Shown here: positions 62,598-64,000 of the stretch, piece after piece
How the letters are laid out: every line of letters starts with the position of its first letter
How positions within the stretch are numbered: position 1 is the first letter of the stretch
Assembly: GCF_002163835.1 (NCBI RefSeq)
Contig: NZ_CP019331.1
Location: 868,001-932,000 of the forward strand
Source: Polaribacter sp. SA4-10
GTDB taxonomy: Bacteria; Bacteroidota; Bacteroidia; Flavobacteriales; Flavobacteriaceae
Direction of reading: 5' to 3'
DNA length: 64,000 nucleotides
Translations under genes and position numbers: made by a program
Notes under the pieces: model-generated
The model's database searches: none
Told to the model about the DNA's origin: nothing
Seen by the model: only the letters and a program-made list of their open reading frames with translations

Positions 62598-63995
62598 ATG
62601 AAATACAGAATAGAAAAAGACACTATGGGACAAGTAAATGTTCCTGCTGATAAATATTGGGGTGCTCAAACAGAACGTTCAAGAAACAATTTTAAAATTG
62701 GTGCATCCGCTTCAATGCCATTAGAAATAGTCTATGGTTTTGCGTATCTAAAAAAAGCAGCTGCATTTACAAATGCAGAATTAGGTGTTTTAACAAATGA
62801 AAAACGTGATTTAATTGCGCAAGTTTGTAATGAAATTTTAGAAGGAAAATTAGATGATCAATTTCCTTTGGTAATTTGGCAAACAGGTTCTGGTACACAA
62901 TCTAACATGAATGTGAATGAAGTTATTGCAAACAGAGCTCATGAAATTGCTGGTAAAATAATTGGTGAAGGAGAAAAAACCATTCAACCAAATGATGATG
63001 TCAACAAATCTCAATCATCTAACGATACATTTCCAACAGGAATGCATATTGCTATTTATAAGAAAATTATAGAAACTACAATTCCAGGTATAGAACAATT
63101 AAGAGATACTTTACAAACAAAAGTTGACGCTTTTAAAGATGTTGTAAAAATTGGAAGAACCCATTTAATGGATGCAACTCCATTAACTTTAGGTCAGGAA
63201 TTTTCTGGTTATGTAGCGCAATTAAACTTCGGTTTAAAAGCGTTAAGAAACACTTTAGAACATTTGTCTCAATTAGCTTTAGGAGGAACAGCAGTAGGAA
63301 CAGGATTAAATACACCCGCTGGTTATGATGTTTTAGTAGCAAAATATATTGCTCAATTTACTGAAATGCCATTTATTACAGCAGAAAATAAATTTGAAGC
63401 TTTAGCTGCACATGATGCTTTAGTAGAAACGCATGGAGCATTAAAACAAGTTGCAGTTTCTTTAAACAAAATTGCAAACGATATTAGAATGTTGGCTTCT
63501 GGTCCTCGTTCTGGAATTGGAGAAATTATTATTCCAGCAAACGAACCAGGAAGTTCTATTATGCCTGGAAAAGTAAATCCTACGCAAGCAGAAGCAATTA
63601 CAATGGTTTGTGCACAAGTAATGGGAAATGATGTTGCAGTGACCGTGGGTGGAATGCAAGGACATTATGAATTAAATGTTTTTAAACCAATGATGGCTGC
63701 AAACGTTTTACATTCTGCTCAATTAATTGGAGATGCATGTATTTCTTTTGATGTAAATTGTGCTGCAGGGATTGAACCAAATCATACAAGAATTACAGAA
63801 TTGGTAAATAATTCTTTAATGCTAGTAACTGCTTTAAATACAAAAATTGGATATTACAAAGCTGCAGAAATAGCAAATACAGCGCATGAAAACGGAACAA
63901 CCTTAAAAGAAGAAGCAGTTCGTTTGGGGTATGTAACACCAGAACAATATGACGAATGGGTAAAACCTGAAGAAATGACTGGAGGTTTGAAATAA
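62598..63995 (+). CDS. fumC: Class II fumarate hydratase
   Basis: FumC interconverts fumarate and L-malate in the TCA cycle; it is the oxygen-stable, iron-free form. The 465-residue protein begins [20 protein letters not shown] and has [20 protein letters not shown]. The superfamily signature [13 protein letters not shown] is followed by [26 protein letters not shown] sequence. The length is normal. It ends 5 nt before the window edge, so downstream context is unknown. Confidence 0.97.
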   Translation: MKYRIEKDTMGQVNVPADKYWGAQTERSRNNFKIGASASMPLEIVYGFAYLKKAAAFTNAELGVLTNEKRDLIAQVCNEILEGKLDDQFPLVIWQTGSGTQSNMNVNEVIANRAHEIAGKIIGEGEKTIQPNDDVNKSQSSNDTFPTGMHIAIYKKIIETTIPGIEQLRDTLQTKVDAFKDVVKIGRTHLMDATPLTLGQEFSGYVAQLNFGLKALRNTLEHLSQLALGGTAVGTGLNTPAGYDVLVAKYIAQFTEMPFITAENKFEALAAHDALVETHGALKQVAVSLNKIANDIRMLASGPRSGIGEIIIPANEPGSSIMPGKVNPTQAEAITMVCAQVMGNDVAVTVGGMQGHYELNVFKPMMAANVLHSAQLIGDACISFDVNCAAGIEPNHTRITELVNNSLMLVTALNTKIGYYKAAEIANTAHENGTTLKEEAVRLGYVTPEQYDEWVKPEEMTGGLK

Positions 63996-64000
63996 AAAAA

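Noticed and set aside
1..64000. CRISPR arrays, tRNA or rRNA genes
   Set aside because: No regular spaced repeats with equal spacers, and no cloverleaf T-arm signature in a usable context, were seen on reading.

Overview
The window looks like chromosomal DNA from a marine-type member of the Flavobacteriaceae (Polaribacter/Tenacibaculum-like; the genus is an inference). The evidence is very low GC with AGA/TTA-biased codons, Bacteroidetes-type promoter boxes (TAnnTTTG), the merged arginine/proline operon found in Flavobacteria, 2TM-domain proteins next to a LytS/LytTR pair, a zeaxanthin-type crt cluster, and a TonB-dependent receptor with a CarboxypepD_reg-like N-terminus. No rRNA, tRNA or CRISPR array was seen.

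Layout. (1) 1-18 kb is mostly housekeeping: a DUF721 gene (cut by the window edge), recF, a membrane TPR protein, ribH, a small membrane protein, mutL, two rhomboid proteases, a membrane-anchored EEP hydrolase, a geranylgeranyl-reductase-like flavoprotein, mtaB, a DUF6438 lipoprotein, a hydrolase, a lytic transglycosylase, ywbE, ffh, a glycosyltransferase-like membrane protein, folD and a cupin. (2) 18-22 kb is less orderly: a lipoprotein, a decayed DUF853/HerA-like ATPase gene, nrnA, a 58-residue membrane protein, a VF530 protein and a broken copy of a LytTR gene end. (3) 22-26.4 kb is a minus-strand signalling locus: DUF2141 protein, LytS-type kinase with a C-terminal 2TM domain, five tandem 2TM paralogues, then a LytTR regulator. 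(4) 26.7-38.4 kb is the arginine/proline operon GNAT-argG-argC-proC-argD-proA-proB-argF'-argB-argE-argH. A 24-codon arginine-rich leader peptide precedes it, suggesting ribosome-mediated attenuation. (5) 38.4-47.3 kb is an accessory region: VOC protein, DJ-1-like protein, Crp-like regulator, lipoproteins, a GH19 enzyme, an NTF2-like protein, an IS110 transposase and an IS3 remnant. They are interleaved with long, related intergenic repeats and with duplicated fragments of neighbouring core genes. (6) 47.3-52.7 kb holds a DUF3050 protein and the carotenoid operon crtI-crtB-crtZ-crtY, with a B12-binding CarH/LitR-like MerR regulator that probably makes it light-responsive. (7) 52.7-64 kb has an ECF sigma factor with a membrane partner, an outer-membrane protein, a threonine aldolase, a metzincin-type protease, prfB, arsC-like, a TonB-type receptor and fumC.

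The most unusual pattern is a repeated architecture. Three core genes (the LytTR gene, argH and crtY) are each followed by an accessory gene and then by a second, diverged copy of part of that same core gene. The second crtY copy also appears to be split by a roughly 5.9-kb accessory block. This block contains a segment bounded by 42-bp direct repeats, gene units flanked by 70-bp direct repeats, and intergenic elements that begin GCTAAC or similar and recall integron attC or cassette boundaries. This points to additive capture of single genes at the 3' ends of core genes. Function calls are by recognition of motifs; no database search was run.
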